64,000 nt of DNA from NCBI GenBank assembly GCA_902795355.1, contig CADBKZ010000001.1:60372-124371 (forward strand), written 5' to 3'. The notes below the pieces were generated by a model. It worked only from the letters and a program-made list of their open reading frames with translations. It was not told the origin of the DNA and made no database searches. A program made the position numbers and the translations under genes. Within the stretch, counting starts at the first letter, position 1. Each line of letters begins with the position of its first letter. Origin of the DNA: an uncultured Ruminococcus sp. (GTDB lineage Bacteria > Bacillota > Clostridia > Oscillospirales > CAG-272). Shown piece after piece: positions 41,065 to 49,558 of the stretch.

Positions 41065-41948
41065 ACAACCTCTTTTTCCGTTGCGGACTTTGCGTTTTCC
41101 TCTTTTCCGCACGACGCGGGGACCGCGGTTTCCGCCCGTTTGTTCCGATCAAACAAGGGCGGGTAAACGTTTTCCGCGGGATCCATTCCCGCAAGGCGGC
41201 AAACGGCGGCATGGCACCGCTTGATCAGGTCGGCTTCCCGTTCCTTTTTGGGCAGCGACGGGTCGGCGAATATCGGCTCGCCAACGGTCAGGGTCAGGCA
41301 GGCGATCTGCCGGAAAACGGTTCTTCGGAGCCAATTCGGCCGCCGATAGGAAAACGCCATTGGCAAAACGGGCTTATCAAACCGGCAGGCAAAAACGCCG
41401 ATTCCGCTTTTGAACGGGCGGATCGGGGCGTAATACTCCCACATGCTCCCTTCCGCGTAAACATGGAGCCAACCGCCGTTCAGAACTTCTTCCACCGCCT
41501 TCATGCAGGCGATGGAACCGTGCGCGTCGTCCTCGGGGATGGGGATTCCCCCAACCAAACGAACGAGCTTCCCGTTCTCCCCCCTGACGTTCGGCGCCCA
41601 TACCAAAACATTGGTTCGCGCGGGACGAACCGCGCGCATAACGCAGATGTAATCCCACATATGAACATGGTTGGAGCAGGAGAGAACGCCCCGCCGCAAA
41701 ACGTCCCTGTGTTTTTTCAGGTTTTTGCGACCTTTGATCCGCAATCCCAAGCGGATTCTTGCAAGCGGAAAGACGACCAGATTCAGCAAAACGCGAACCC
41801 AGAATTGCCGGAACCGGAACGCCTTTGACCGATCAAGAAACGGATAATGCCGGTCAAAAACGGCTCCGTTGTCCTTTTTGATCTTCAAGTAATGCTGGTC
41901 GGTATATTCGGGATAAGGATACTTGTCGGTTTTGGGATCAAATGGCAT
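41052..41948 (-). CDS. 1-acyl-sn-glycerol-3-phosphate acyltransferase
   Basis: PlsC-family enzyme of 298 residues that acylates lysophosphatidate at the membrane. The HX4D motif is CSNHVHMWDY (about 92-101), and the second block is VYAEGSMWEYYAP with the EGS substrate motif. A membrane-proximal helix lies near 50-65. A charged, cysteine-containing tail of about 30 residues after the catalytic domain is unusual. The gene sits next to a HAD phosphatase and near a second acyltransferase. Confidence 0.88.
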   Translation of the reverse strand: MPFDPKTDKYPYPEYTDQHYLKIKKDNGAVFDRHYPFLDRSKAFRFRQFWVRVLLNLVVFPLARIRLGLRIKGRKNLKKHRDVLRRGVLSCSNHVHMWDYICVMRAVRPARTNVLVWAPNVRGENGKLVRLVGGIPIPEDDAHGSIACMKAVEEVLNGGWLHVYAEGSMWEYYAPIRPFKSGIGVFACRFDKPVLPMAFSYRRPNWLRRTVFRQIACLTLTVGEPIFADPSLPKKEREADLIKRCHAAVCRLAGMDPAENVYPPLFDRNKRAETAVPASCGKEENAKSATEKEVVCEK

Positions 41949-41993
41949 GGTCGTGATCCTTTCGCTTTTTTGAAATCGTCGGGGGCGCGGGGG

Positions 41994-42650
41994 TCAACCG
42001 ATCAGAACTTCCACTGCTTCCGCAATTTTGCGGTAATCGTCCTCGCCGATTCGCAGGGCGGCATGCAACGTGGGAAGCTTGCCGAGAATTTTTTGATAGT
42101 GCGTCAACGCCGCCACGCAACTTCCGAGGTAGGAAGGGTGGGCGTTGTCTGCGGCATACAGGTTCAATTCCGCGTGAATTTGCGAGAGCCAATAAAAGCA
42201 CATGGTGGATGGCGAAAGCTCCGCGCCGCACTGCGTGGCAACACGTTTATACGCACCATAGACCGCAAACGCCATATCCGCGGATGTCCAGCCATGTTCC
42301 GCAAGTTCGGCATGCCCCTCTTTTCGGGGCGCGGTGGAGTACAGGAGCGTGCGCGGCGCGGATACCGTTTTCATCAGCCCCGCAACGGCAAACGCGAACC
42401 GCTCTTCCTCTAAAAAGGAATAAACGGTATGTTCCTGTAAAATCAATACATCATAGCGGTTTTCAGCTGTCAATTCCGCAATTTCTCGATGCTTTTCATC
42501 CGCGGGGTCAAGGTTTTGAACCAATTGCCGGCCGCCTTTGGTAACGGAATCCACTCGGATTTCCGTACCGTTTTCGCGGATCAGATCTTCCAGAATCACC
42601 GGCATATCGTTGCAATAGGTCCCGCTGTTTCCGATCATCAGAATTTTCAT
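41994..42650 (-). CDS. SGNH-type hydrolase (DUF4886-like)
   Basis: Protein of 218 residues related to 39043-39657. Block I is MKILMIGNSGTYCND (Ser9) and block V is NAHPSYLGS; here the usual Asp three residues before His is replaced by Asp-Asn-Ala (ADNAHPS). The ATG at 42650 follows GAGGGCG. It lies between two acyltransferase genes, which suggests deacylation of a lipid or acyl-glycan, an inference from context. Confidence 0.8.
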   Translation of the reverse strand: MKILMIGNSGTYCNDMPVILEDLIRENGTEIRVDSVTKGGRQLVQNLDPADEKHREIAELTAENRYDVLILQEHTVYSFLEEERFAFAVAGLMKTVSAPRTLLYSTAPRKEGHAELAEHGWTSADMAFAVYGAYKRVATQCGAELSPSTMCFYWLSQIHAELNLYAADNAHPSYLGSCVAALTHYQKILGKLPTLHAALRIGEDDYRKIAEAVEVLIG

Positions 42651-42682
42651 TTCGGTCGCCCTCTTTACAAGATAAGCGGAAA

Positions 42683-44002
42683 TCAAGCCAACCCCGCCGC
42701 GCAGGGGGCTCCTTTTTCGCGCATGTGGTGAAAATACAGTTCCTCGGTGGCAAGCGCCATTTTGGTTACGGAGAAACGATCCCCCTCGGGATAGATATAC
42801 CATGTGTCGTCCAGCGTGTTCAGATCCACACAATCCCCGTGTTTGCCGAGGTAATCGTACTCGATATGGCAGGAATACAGGGACGGCACGTTTTTCCGCA
42901 TTTCAAACGGAGTCCCGTCCGCGCCGACGCCCCGAACCGTGAATCCGTTTCCATCATGCGTCATAGTTCCGTTCCCGAGGCGGATAAACCCATCCGCGTT
43001 CGGCAGAGAGTCCACCGCAACCGAGAGTTCCCCGCTGTTGTAAGCGCCCCTTTCCACCTCGTCGCGGACGTTCGCGCGCTCCCATTCATACCAATCGGGA
43101 ATATGGGAAAACTCGGTGATACCGCTCTCGGCGCAAAGCTCGCCGTATTCGGTCATCGTCCAGCTTTTCCCGCAGGCGCGGCAGAACAGGCGGCTCCCCT
43201 CGGAACCCATACGAAACTCGGCGCGGCAGGACGGACATTGGTACAACACCTTATGTAAACCTTCCGCGCGCTTTTTGTAGGAAACGCGAATACCGCGATC
43301 CTTCTGCCATTGGTAATCGTCGTATTGAAAGAATTCCACAATAGTCCGGTTGATTTCCTCGGCCGACCGCTCCTGAAGCTCCTCGGGTGTATAAAGCAGG
43401 GTCATTTCCGCCTCGGTGGGAGCGATTTTCCGATTGTGGAGATTCCAGAACGGCGAATTGATATGGTGCCCGTGGCAAATCAGCGTTACAACAGGGACTT
43501 TCAAAAACTTGCATAACTGCCCCAAACCGCGCGGCAAAACTGCCGTTGTGCCGCAAAGCGAATAGCGCGCTTCAGGGTAGATTACGGCAACATCCCCGTT
43601 TTTAACGGTTCGGCGCAGGTTGAAGATCAGGGACGCGTCGTTGGTAAATTTGCGTTTTCCGATGCACCCCACGTTGCGCAACAGTTTTTCGCGCCCGATA
43701 AAACCGTCGATCGCGACGACGTAATTGGCGCGATGCGGCCAGATCGCTTTGGTTGCGACCTTGAAATCGAAAAACGCGTTATGGTTGCATAAAAGCAAAT
43801 AAGGGGGCTTTAATCCCTTGGTTCCCTTTCGCGTTAACTTTACATGATGCCGGAGCAATTCGGGCAGGCTGAACAGATAGGTGAGCGGCCGGAGATACCA
43901 TTTGGTACGAACGGGGGGCGCGCATGTGCTGAAACGTTTGATGTCGGTGTTCACGGGGGTGATACGGCAAGAACGCGATTTCTCGCGAAACGGGCTTGCC
44001 AA
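42683..44002 (-). CDS. Lysophospholipid acyltransferase family protein with zinc ribbon
   Basis: About 439 residues. Acyltransferase domain with LLCNHNAFFDFKVA (HX4D), then YPEARYS in place of the usual EGT block, and a two-cysteine-pair zinc ribbon (CPSC...CRACG, about 245-270), followed by a beta-rich C-terminal domain. The start is uncertain: TTG at 44002 follows AAAGGAGC with almost no spacing, GTG at 43954 is the other choice, and the longer frame from 44134 would overlap the GNAT gene. The zinc ribbon suggests a dedicated acceptor or partner. Confidence 0.78.
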   Translation of the reverse strand: MASPFREKSRSCRITPVNTDIKRFSTCAPPVRTKWYLRPLTYLFSLPELLRHHVKLTRKGTKGLKPPYLLLCNHNAFFDFKVATKAIWPHRANYVVAIDGFIGREKLLRNVGCIGKRKFTNDASLIFNLRRTVKNGDVAVIYPEARYSLCGTTAVLPRGLGQLCKFLKVPVVTLICHGHHINSPFWNLHNRKIAPTEAEMTLLYTPEELQERSAEEINRTIVEFFQYDDYQWQKDRGIRVSYKKRAEGLHKVLYQCPSCRAEFRMGSEGSRLFCRACGKSWTMTEYGELCAESGITEFSHIPDWYEWERANVRDEVERGAYNSGELSVAVDSLPNADGFIRLGNGTMTHDGNGFTVRGVGADGTPFEMRKNVPSLYSCHIEYDYLGKHGDCVDLNTLDDTWYIYPEGDRFSVTKMALATEELYFHHMREKGAPCAAGLA

Positions 44003-44052
44003 GCTCCTTTCGTTGGGTGATGGATATGCTTTGCGCGTCCGGCGCGCGTTTT

Positions 44053-44619
44053 TCAGAGGATGGGGTTGGAATCGTCCGGCGGCGTTGTTTCCGCGGGCGG
44101 GACGGCGGCCTTTCTTAAATCGAGATACATCCAATCAAAATCAAAATATTCGTTTCCGAGCTTGAAAAAGGCGGGAAAGGTTCCGATTCGTTGAAAGCCG
44201 AATTTCCGGTAAAGCCGGATGGCTCTTTCGTGGTCGCTCCGCACTTCCAGATGAAGCAGTTCGATCCCGTTTTCTTTGGCGTAGGCGATCAGCTTTTCCA
44301 TCAGCATGCCGCCGATTCCCCTGTTCCAATACGCCTTTTTAACGGCGAGCCCCAGCTCCGCGCGGTGCGACATTCTTCGCGGCAGGCCGCTCAAACTGCC
44401 CTCCCCGACGATTTCCCCGTCCTTCCAAACGATGAAGTGCACGGAGTTCTTTTGCTCGCGCGTTTTTTGCAGATAAGCTCTTTCCTCTTCGACGGTAACG
44501 GAAAAGCCAGACGCGCCGAATGTGAGATAATCGGTTTCCCCGCCGATAATCTTGGAATATTCGAGAAGCTTTTCGGCGTCGTCCGCCACGGCTTCTCTGA
44601 TTTCAAATTCTTCCGCCAT
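44053..44619 (-). CDS. GNAT family N-acetyltransferase
   Basis: Protein of 188 residues. The acetyl-CoA loop is KKAYWNRGIGGMLMEKLIAYA, followed by LLHLEVRSDHERAIRLYRKFGF, as in RimI/PhnO-like GNATs. The ATG at 44619 has GAGGAG six bases upstream. Its acceptor is unknown. A short proline-rich tail (PPAETTPPDDSNPIL) ends the protein. Confidence 0.87.
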   Translation of the reverse strand: MAEEFEIREAVADDAEKLLEYSKIIGGETDYLTFGASGFSVTVEEERAYLQKTREQKNSVHFIVWKDGEIVGEGSLSGLPRRMSHRAELGLAVKKAYWNRGIGGMLMEKLIAYAKENGIELLHLEVRSDHERAIRLYRKFGFQRIGTFPAFFKLGNEYFDFDWMYLDLRKAAVPPAETTPPDDSNPIL

Positions 44620-44666
44620 ACGCTCTCCTCTCTGCATAAATTCATCGGCTTCAACCGCTCGCAGGT

Positions 44667-45827
44667 TCAGATTTTTCTCCGTTCGATCCCCGCGGACCGG
44701 TAGTATTCCGCTTTTGACTTGTACATTTCCCGATCGGCAACGGAAATCAGCTTTTCAACGGTGGCGTCGGGATGGTCGGCGGCACATGCGCTGCCGACGG
44801 ACAGGGAGAGCGCCGGCGTCTCTTTGCCATGCCATTCGGACGCCTTTTTTTCCAATAAGGCGACCGCGGCGGGAACCTTTTCTTTTTCCATATTCGCAAG
44901 GACAATAAATTCGTCGCCGCCCGTCCGGTAGCATACTCCGTATTTTCCGAGCGCCGAAACGGTGCAATCCGCCGCGCCGCAAATCAGCTTGTCGCCCGCA
45001 ACATGCCCCAAGGTGTCGTTTGCCCGTTTCAGGCCGTTGATGTCCACCGAGAACACGACCAGCTGATTCGGAAGCGAAGCCAAAGAATCAAAATCGTGTA
45101 ACGCCTGCGCATAGGCATGGCGGCTCGATACTCCGGTGAGTGGGTCCACCGTAATCTGAACCAATTGCGCTTGAATACGGTCGTCCGCCTTTTGAAACGA
45201 AAATTCCGTGTTATGAATGAACAGCAACGCCATTCCGATCGTGATGGAAATGTACGCCGTGCGGGCCGCTCCGCCCGAGGCTTCCTGCATAATAACCCCT
45301 GTTGCTGAGAACAGCAGAATGCCGTAGAGCGAAAAGCGGTTTTGCCTGCGGAAGCGTCTCCCGTACATTGCAAATTCAACAACGGTCAGAACGAGGACCG
45401 CGAAATAGACCAAAATATAAATCAGATACAACGAGCCGTGCGAATATCGGTTTTCCGCGTCGATCACCAGCATCCACCCCGTAAACAAGGAGACGAATTG
45501 GAACAGCGCGTTGGCGGCAAGAATGCCCAAAAGGACCTTTCGCCAGACGCTCCGGTTGTGGAATTGCAGAACGATAATGCCGCCGGATACGGGGGTCAAC
45601 ACGTAATCAACGAACTTGACGGCCCGCAGCGCCCCTGCGGGGACGGCCGCGTTCCCGTTGAATCGAATCCCGAGCCACTCCGCGAGCGCGGAAAGCGCGA
45701 CAACGGCATAAGTTACATACAGGATCCGTTTGTCCTTTTGGGATAACCGGTTGTTTTCCTTGACCAGAATGCAAAGAATGGAGAGCGTCAGCCACGACAA
45801 TATGATCAAAGGCGTATAATAACCCAT
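44667..45827 (-). CDS. Membrane diguanylate cyclase (GGDEF)
   Basis: Protein of 386 residues with seven predicted membrane helices (about 1-205) and a C-terminal GGDEF domain. The active-site motif is YRTGGDEFIVLAN (intact GGDEF), with the preceding DINGLKRANDTLGHVAGD. The inhibitory RxxD site is not apparent. It should make c-di-GMP in response to a membrane signal. An HD-GYP protein, which could degrade c-di-GMP, is encoded at 52402. AAGGAAGC precedes the ATG. Confidence 0.92.
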   Translation of the reverse strand: MGYYTPLIILSWLTLSILCILVKENNRLSQKDKRILYVTYAVVALSALAEWLGIRFNGNAAVPAGALRAVKFVDYVLTPVSGGIIVLQFHNRSVWRKVLLGILAANALFQFVSLFTGWMLVIDAENRYSHGSLYLIYILVYFAVLVLTVVEFAMYGRRFRRQNRFSLYGILLFSATGVIMQEASGGAARTAYISITIGMALLFIHNTEFSFQKADDRIQAQLVQITVDPLTGVSSRHAYAQALHDFDSLASLPNQLVVFSVDINGLKRANDTLGHVAGDKLICGAADCTVSALGKYGVCYRTGGDEFIVLANMEKEKVPAAVALLEKKASEWHGKETPALSLSVGSACAADHPDATVEKLISVADREMYKSKAEYYRSAGIERRKI

Positions 45828-45866
45828 GCTTCCTTGTTTCCTTTCGTTACCGTGATTCTTTTGAAT

Positions 45867-46616
45867 TTATTGCTGCGCTACCAGCTTCAAAAACTTTGTA
45901 TCGTTCGTTTGTTCGTTTGTCAAATACTTTCCGTTATGAAACATTGCGTATGTTGTAATCGGAGTGGGCGCGTTTTGCGCGTTCTCTTTGCGGGTGAGAT
46001 GGATGGCTTTGAACGGAATACCGTGTTCTTTTGCCGTTTTTTCCAAAACGGGGACATATTTTGCGTTGAACGGACATTGGCTTGTATAATAGAGCAGATA
46101 CCCTTTCTCCGCAACGCGCGGATGTTTTGCGCATTCCCTGAAAGTCGGCTTGGCGGCGTCGGTGTCAAACGGCAAATACCAAAGCTGAATACCGTTCTCG
46201 GCTTCGTCCCCAATCTGAAAGCCCTTGTATTGCAAATATTTCGGGTCAGCGAGAAACGGCTTTTTCTTTGCAGAGGACAAAATACACAAGCCGATTTTCC
46301 CTTGGCTCTTGCTGTCCTTGATGCACGCGTCGAGCAGATCGTTCGAATACCCGTGCCCCTTGAAGGAACCGGATACCCACAAACAGTCGATGTACATATA
46401 TCCGTTTGCGTCAATCGGATTCCACGCGTTCTCCGCGGGAATATACTCAATAAAACACTTTCCGCGCTCAACGCTTTTGAGAAAGACAAGTCCGTCGGCA
46501 AAGCGTTCCGAAAGCCATGCTTTTTTGGACGCAACCTGAAGATCCCTGTTGTTTGATATGGCGCAGCAAATATGCTCAAACTCCAGATTGTCTTTTGTAA
46601 CTTTGATGTATTCCAT
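45867..46616 (-). CDS. GNAT acetyltransferase with YoaP-like C-terminal domain
   Basis: Protein of 249 residues: a GNAT domain (YMYIDCLWVSGSFKGHGYSN with the CoA loop, about 72-95) and a C-terminal thioredoxin-like YoaP region (GYLLYYTSQCPFNAKYVPVL, then ITTYAMFHNGKYLTNEQ). This two-domain plan is typical of YoaP-type proteins in Firmicutes. Substrate unknown. Confidence 0.85.
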   Translation of the reverse strand: MEYIKVTKDNLEFEHICCAISNNRDLQVASKKAWLSERFADGLVFLKSVERGKCFIEYIPAENAWNPIDANGYMYIDCLWVSGSFKGHGYSNDLLDACIKDSKSQGKIGLCILSSAKKKPFLADPKYLQYKGFQIGDEAENGIQLWYLPFDTDAAKPTFRECAKHPRVAEKGYLLYYTSQCPFNAKYVPVLEKTAKEHGIPFKAIHLTRKENAQNAPTPITTYAMFHNGKYLTNEQTNDTKFLKLVAQQ

Positions 46617-46649
46617 GGCGGCCCCCTCTTTTTTACAATGCAGCAGGTA

Positions 46650-46892
46650 TTATTTGCGCCTGCCTTTGACGATCTTTTTTAACCATTGAACAAATGCGTA
46701 GACGATTCCGAAAAGAACCGCAAAAGCGATCAATCCAAGCAATATGATCAAATCATAATCAATATCCGGCGATTCAAAATCCACTCCGAACAGGCTGACA
46801 ATCAGTATCCCGATGCCGAGGAAAAGCAGGGTGAAGCATAATTCACCGATTCCTTCTAACAAAATCCATCGTTTTTTTCTGTTCTGCTTCAT
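46650..46892 (-). CDS. Small membrane protein, unknown
   Basis: Protein of 80 residues with two membrane helices (about 14-34 and 46-66), basic ends and an acidic loop (DFESPDIDYD). No family recognised. The ATG at 46892 has GAGGT at proper distance; the longer frame has no SD. Confidence 0.6.
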   Translation of the reverse strand: MKQNRKKRWILLEGIGELCFTLLFLGIGILIVSLFGVDFESPDIDYDLIILLGLIAFAVLFGIVYAFVQWLKKIVKGRRK

Positions 46893-46938
46893 TCGGAATA
46901 CCTCGTCAGGCAAACTTTGTTTCCACAAAATTTTTCTG

Positions 46939-47298
46939 TTATACCTTTGTAGTTATGATGTTTTTCTTTGCGGTCGTGATTGAAGCGATCAGCTTTCTGC
47001 GGATTGTCCCGCATTTCCCTGCAACTGATTGATACTGTTCTTTAGAAAGAGAATGCACCTTGTAGAGTATCTCGAGCCAATATTCAGTTTCATAACACTC
47101 TTTTAATGAAATTTCCAACTTGCTGATAAAATCGGCTCGGCTCTGCGCGTATCTCGCTTCGTGTGCATTTGCCCCAATAGATGAACAGGACCTCAATAAT
47201 TGATTTGTATACACGGCTTTTGCTTTACTAATATCACACAACTCTGTAACTTCAACCGTAAGTTCAACGGCAAGTTCTTTGATCGATTTTTCTTCCAT
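46939..47298 (-). CDS. Four helix bundle protein (S23/Avd-like)
   Basis: Protein of 119 residues of the TIGR02436 / 23S rRNA intervening-sequence family, related to the Avd accessory protein of diversity-generating retroelements. Family features are LAVELTVEVTELCD, the SSIGANAHEARYAQSRADFI stretch and LKECYETEYWLEIL. These proteins form pentameric basic bundles that bind nucleic acid. SD AAAGGAC lies before the ATG at 47298. The 5' region is a multi-hairpin array (47299-47489), an association described under findings. No reverse transcriptase or rRNA gene is nearby. Confidence 0.82.
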   Translation of the reverse strand: MEEKSIKELAVELTVEVTELCDISKAKAVYTNQLLRSCSSIGANAHEARYAQSRADFISKLEISLKECYETEYWLEILYKVHSLSKEQYQSVAGKCGTIRRKLIASITTAKKNIITTKV

Positions 47299-47489
47299 AA
47301 TGTCCTTTCTGCGATATATCGCCTTGCGGCGATGCGATATATTTGCTATGCAAATGCGATATACGCTCACTATGTTCGCGTGCGATATGATATAAATTCC
47401 TTTTCACGTCCCGCAGGACATATCGCATCTCGAAGAGATATATCGCGCCGCAGGTATATCGCAAATTCCGTCAGGAATTTATATCGCTT
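47299..47489. repeat. Multi-hairpin array with GCGATATA spacers
   Basis: Read on the minus strand: four forward GCGATATA boxes, each followed by a different small hairpin (for example TCTCTTCGAGA), then a central GTGAAAAGGAATTTATATC, then three inverted TATATCGCA boxes with different hairpins (for example TTTGCATAGCAAA and TCGCCGCAAGGCGA). The last box touches the SD of the four-helix-bundle gene, and the first lies inside the last codons of rlmD. Confidence 0.88.
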
Positions 47490-48865
47490 CGAGACAGTAG
47501 TACTACTGTCTCGACATGCCCCGTCCTTGGAAACATGTCTACTGGTGTTACCGTCCCGATTTCATACCCGAAGTTGCGGAACCATGCGCAATCGCGCGCG
47601 AGCGTATCGGGGTTGCAGGAGATGTAAACCGCTTTCCGAATCCCCGCTTCCGCAATTGCCCCGATCAGCTCCCGCGTGGTTCCCTTGCGGGGCGGGTCGA
47701 GTACCGCCACCGCGCCCGAGAGGTCGCCGCGCAGATCGGCGGCTTTTCGGAGCAATCCGTCGGGGTCGGTCGCGTCCCCGCAAACGAAGGTCGCGTTGGC
47801 AATGCCGTTGCGCGCGGCGTTCTCCTTGGCGCATTCCACCGCTTCCGGCACAATTTCAACACCCATCACCTCGCCCGCTCGGTCGGCCATGGAAAGCCCC
47901 ACGGTGCCGATGCCGCAATAAAGGTCGAGGAGCAGTTCCCCGCCCGAAAGGCCGGCTTTCTCTTTTGCAACGGCGTAGAGAAGCTCGCAGGCGTTATGGT
48001 TGACCTGATAGAACGATTGCGGCGAAATGCGAAACCGCAGGCCGCACAATTCATCCTCGATAAACGCTTTCCCCGCAAGAACGCGGTACTGCTCGCCGAG
48101 CACCACATTGGTGTCGGCGCGGTTGACGTTGAGCAGGACGCTGACAACCGCCGGAAACGTTCCGGTGATCTCCCGCGCAAAATCCGCTTCGTGCGGCAGG
48201 CTCTCTCCGTTGACCACCAAACAAACCATGGTTTCTCCCGTTGCCTGCCCCACGCGCAAATACAAATGCCGCAGCAGGCCGCGCCTTTCGGCCTCGTTAT
48301 AAGCGGGGATCCGATAGCGATCGCAGAAATCGCAGACAAACCGCACCATTTCGCCGAACAGGGGCGGTTGAAGCGCGCAGCGGTCGGACGGAACGATGCG
48401 ATGCGAGTTTACGGCATAGAACCCCGCAACGGTGTTCCCGTTCCGGTCAACGCCGATGGGGTATTGCGCCTTGTTGCGGTAGCCGACCGTTTCCCCCGTT
48501 GCCCGAACGGGTTCCACCAAAACGCCACCCAGCCCCGCCTTGCGAAAGGCGGCTTCCACATAGGCGCGTTTGCGGTCGAGTTCGTGCGGGTAGATCACAT
48601 GCCGGTAGGCGCATCCGCCGCAACCGAGCGAGGCGTTGCAATCGCTGACGGCGCGGTAGGGCGACGGGCTGACGATGCGTTCGAGCCGCGCCACGGCATA
48701 GCCGCGGTTGACCTTGATTACCCGCGCTTCCACCTCGTCGCCCGTAATCGCCCCTTGCACGAAAACGGCCATGCCGTCCTCTTCGCCGCCCGCAATATGC
48801 CCAACGCCGCAACCGAGGTTGTTCAGGTCGGTTACGGCAAGGCGGATCTGTTCATTTTTTCGCAT
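47471..48865 (-). CDS. rlmD: 23S rRNA (uracil(1939)-C(5))-methyltransferase RlmD/TrmA family
   Basis: Protein of 464 residues. N-terminal TRAM-like domain, then the iron-sulfur cysteines CNASLGCGGCAYRH (about 77-90), a SAM site LLLDLYCGIGTVGLSM and the catalytic ISCNPDTLARD. It methylates U1939 or a related uridine in 23S rRNA; Firmicutes often have two related copies, so exact position specificity is uncertain. The last five or six codons lie in the hairpin-array repeat, replacing the usual tail after HVETVVLLS. ATG at 48865 follows the metallophosphoesterase-like gene by 2 bases. Confidence 0.9.
   Translation of the reverse strand: MRKNEQIRLAVTDLNNLGCGVGHIAGGEEDGMAVFVQGAITGDEVEARVIKVNRGYAVARLERIVSPSPYRAVSDCNASLGCGGCAYRHVIYPHELDRKRAYVEAAFRKAGLGGVLVEPVRATGETVGYRNKAQYPIGVDRNGNTVAGFYAVNSHRIVPSDRCALQPPLFGEMVRFVCDFCDRYRIPAYNEAERRGLLRHLYLRVGQATGETMVCLVVNGESLPHEADFAREITGTFPAVVSVLLNVNRADTNVVLGEQYRVLAGKAFIEDELCGLRFRISPQSFYQVNHNACELLYAVAKEKAGLSGGELLLDLYCGIGTVGLSMADRAGEVMGVEIVPEAVECAKENAARNGIANATFVCGDATDPDGLLRKAADLRGDLSGAVAVLDPPRKGTTRELIGAIAEAGIRKAVYISCNPDTLARDCAWFRNFGYEIGTVTPVDMFPRTGHVETVVLLSRSDINS
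47490..47513. repeat. Perfect 24-base palindrome in the rlmD coding end
   Basis: CGAGACAGTAGT followed directly by its complement. It encodes the conserved ETVVLLSR end of RlmD and borders the hairpin array. Confidence 0.9.
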
Positions 48866-48867
48866 GT

Positions 48868-49536
48868 TCAAACATAAAACTCCTCGCCCGTTTCCAAGCA
48901 AAGGCAGGCGAGCGGTCCGCCGTCTTTCACGCCGCAATCAAGAAAGACGCTTCCTTCGCCGCGCTCGATCTTTCCGCTTTCGGTGGGAACGCCACCAACG
49001 ACCGCGGTGGCGTCGTTGAACAATCGGCGATCCTTGGCAAGCGGCTCGGAAAAGAAATCGTCGGGCAGGTAGTCTTCAAGGTCGCTTCCCGTTTCGTAGT
49101 CGGCAACCCCCGCATAGAGCAGAATATACTTTTTTCCCTCCGCCTCGGCCTCTTCATAAAGCGCCATTTCGGAAAGATAATCCATAACGCCCTCGCGCGC
49201 TTCCGCGTCCAGCGCGCGGTAGCCTTCCATGGTGGAAAGACCGCCCCCGCGCACCCAATCGCTCATGTCGGCAACAAAAGAGGGATCCGGCGTTTTTCCC
49301 GCGTTCATGCGGTCAAAACCCGAAAGCATTTGCGCGGCGAGATAATCGCGCTCCCCCGCAATGGGATATACGTTGGCGCGAACGCTCAAGTCCGCAATCA
49401 GCTCCATCGGCGCGGGGCCGTAGTCCACCACATTTCCGATTACATAGAGCAAATCGCGGTCCGCAAAGCGGATCTTCTTTAACATCTCCTCGAATTTTGC
49501 GGCGTTGCCGCAGGGATTGGCAATTACATAGGTCAT
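48868..49536 (-). CDS. Metallophosphoesterase-fold pseudoenzyme
   Basis: Protein of 222 residues with the overall sequence of calcineurin-like Ser/Thr phosphatases but without their metal ligands. Expected SDIHGN reads ANPCGN (Asp7 to Asn, His9 to Cys); GDxxDRG reads GNVVDYG (Asp35 to Asn); GNHE reads GERD; the later LVHAG and VGHTPT histidines are LYAG and VGGVPT. The C-terminal DCGVKDGGPLACLCLETGE FYV region is well conserved. Length is normal and the frame is intact with SD AAAGGA, so it is expressed and folded but probably not catalytic. Possibly a binding or regulatory protein. Confidence 0.8.
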   Translation of the reverse strand: MTYVIANPCGNAAKFEEMLKKIRFADRDLLYVIGNVVDYGPAPMELIADLSVRANVYPIAGERDYLAAQMLSGFDRMNAGKTPDPSFVADMSDWVRGGGLSTMEGYRALDAEAREGVMDYLSEMALYEEAEAEGKKYILLYAGVADYETGSDLEDYLPDDFFSEPLAKDRRLFNDATAVVGGVPTESGKIERGEGSVFLDCGVKDGGPLACLCLETGEEFYV

Positions 49537-49558
49537 GGGGAAAATTCCTTTCTCGGTT

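Noticed and set aside
42683..44134. Longer acyltransferase start at 44134
   Set aside because: It would overlap 81 bases of the GNAT gene, and the extra 44 residues are Arg/Pro-rich without family similarity.
46939..47298. Diversity-generating retroelement
   Set aside because: The protein is Avd-like, but there is no reverse transcriptase and no template/variable repeat pair in the window.
47299..47489. CRISPR array
   Set aside because: Spacer-like segments are self-complementary hairpins of 10-20 bases, boxes are only 7-9 bases and invert at the centre, and there are no cas genes.
48868..49536. Active Ser/Thr phosphatase or diadenosine tetraphosphatase
   Set aside because: The aligned metal ligands are changed in every block, so catalytic activity is improbable.
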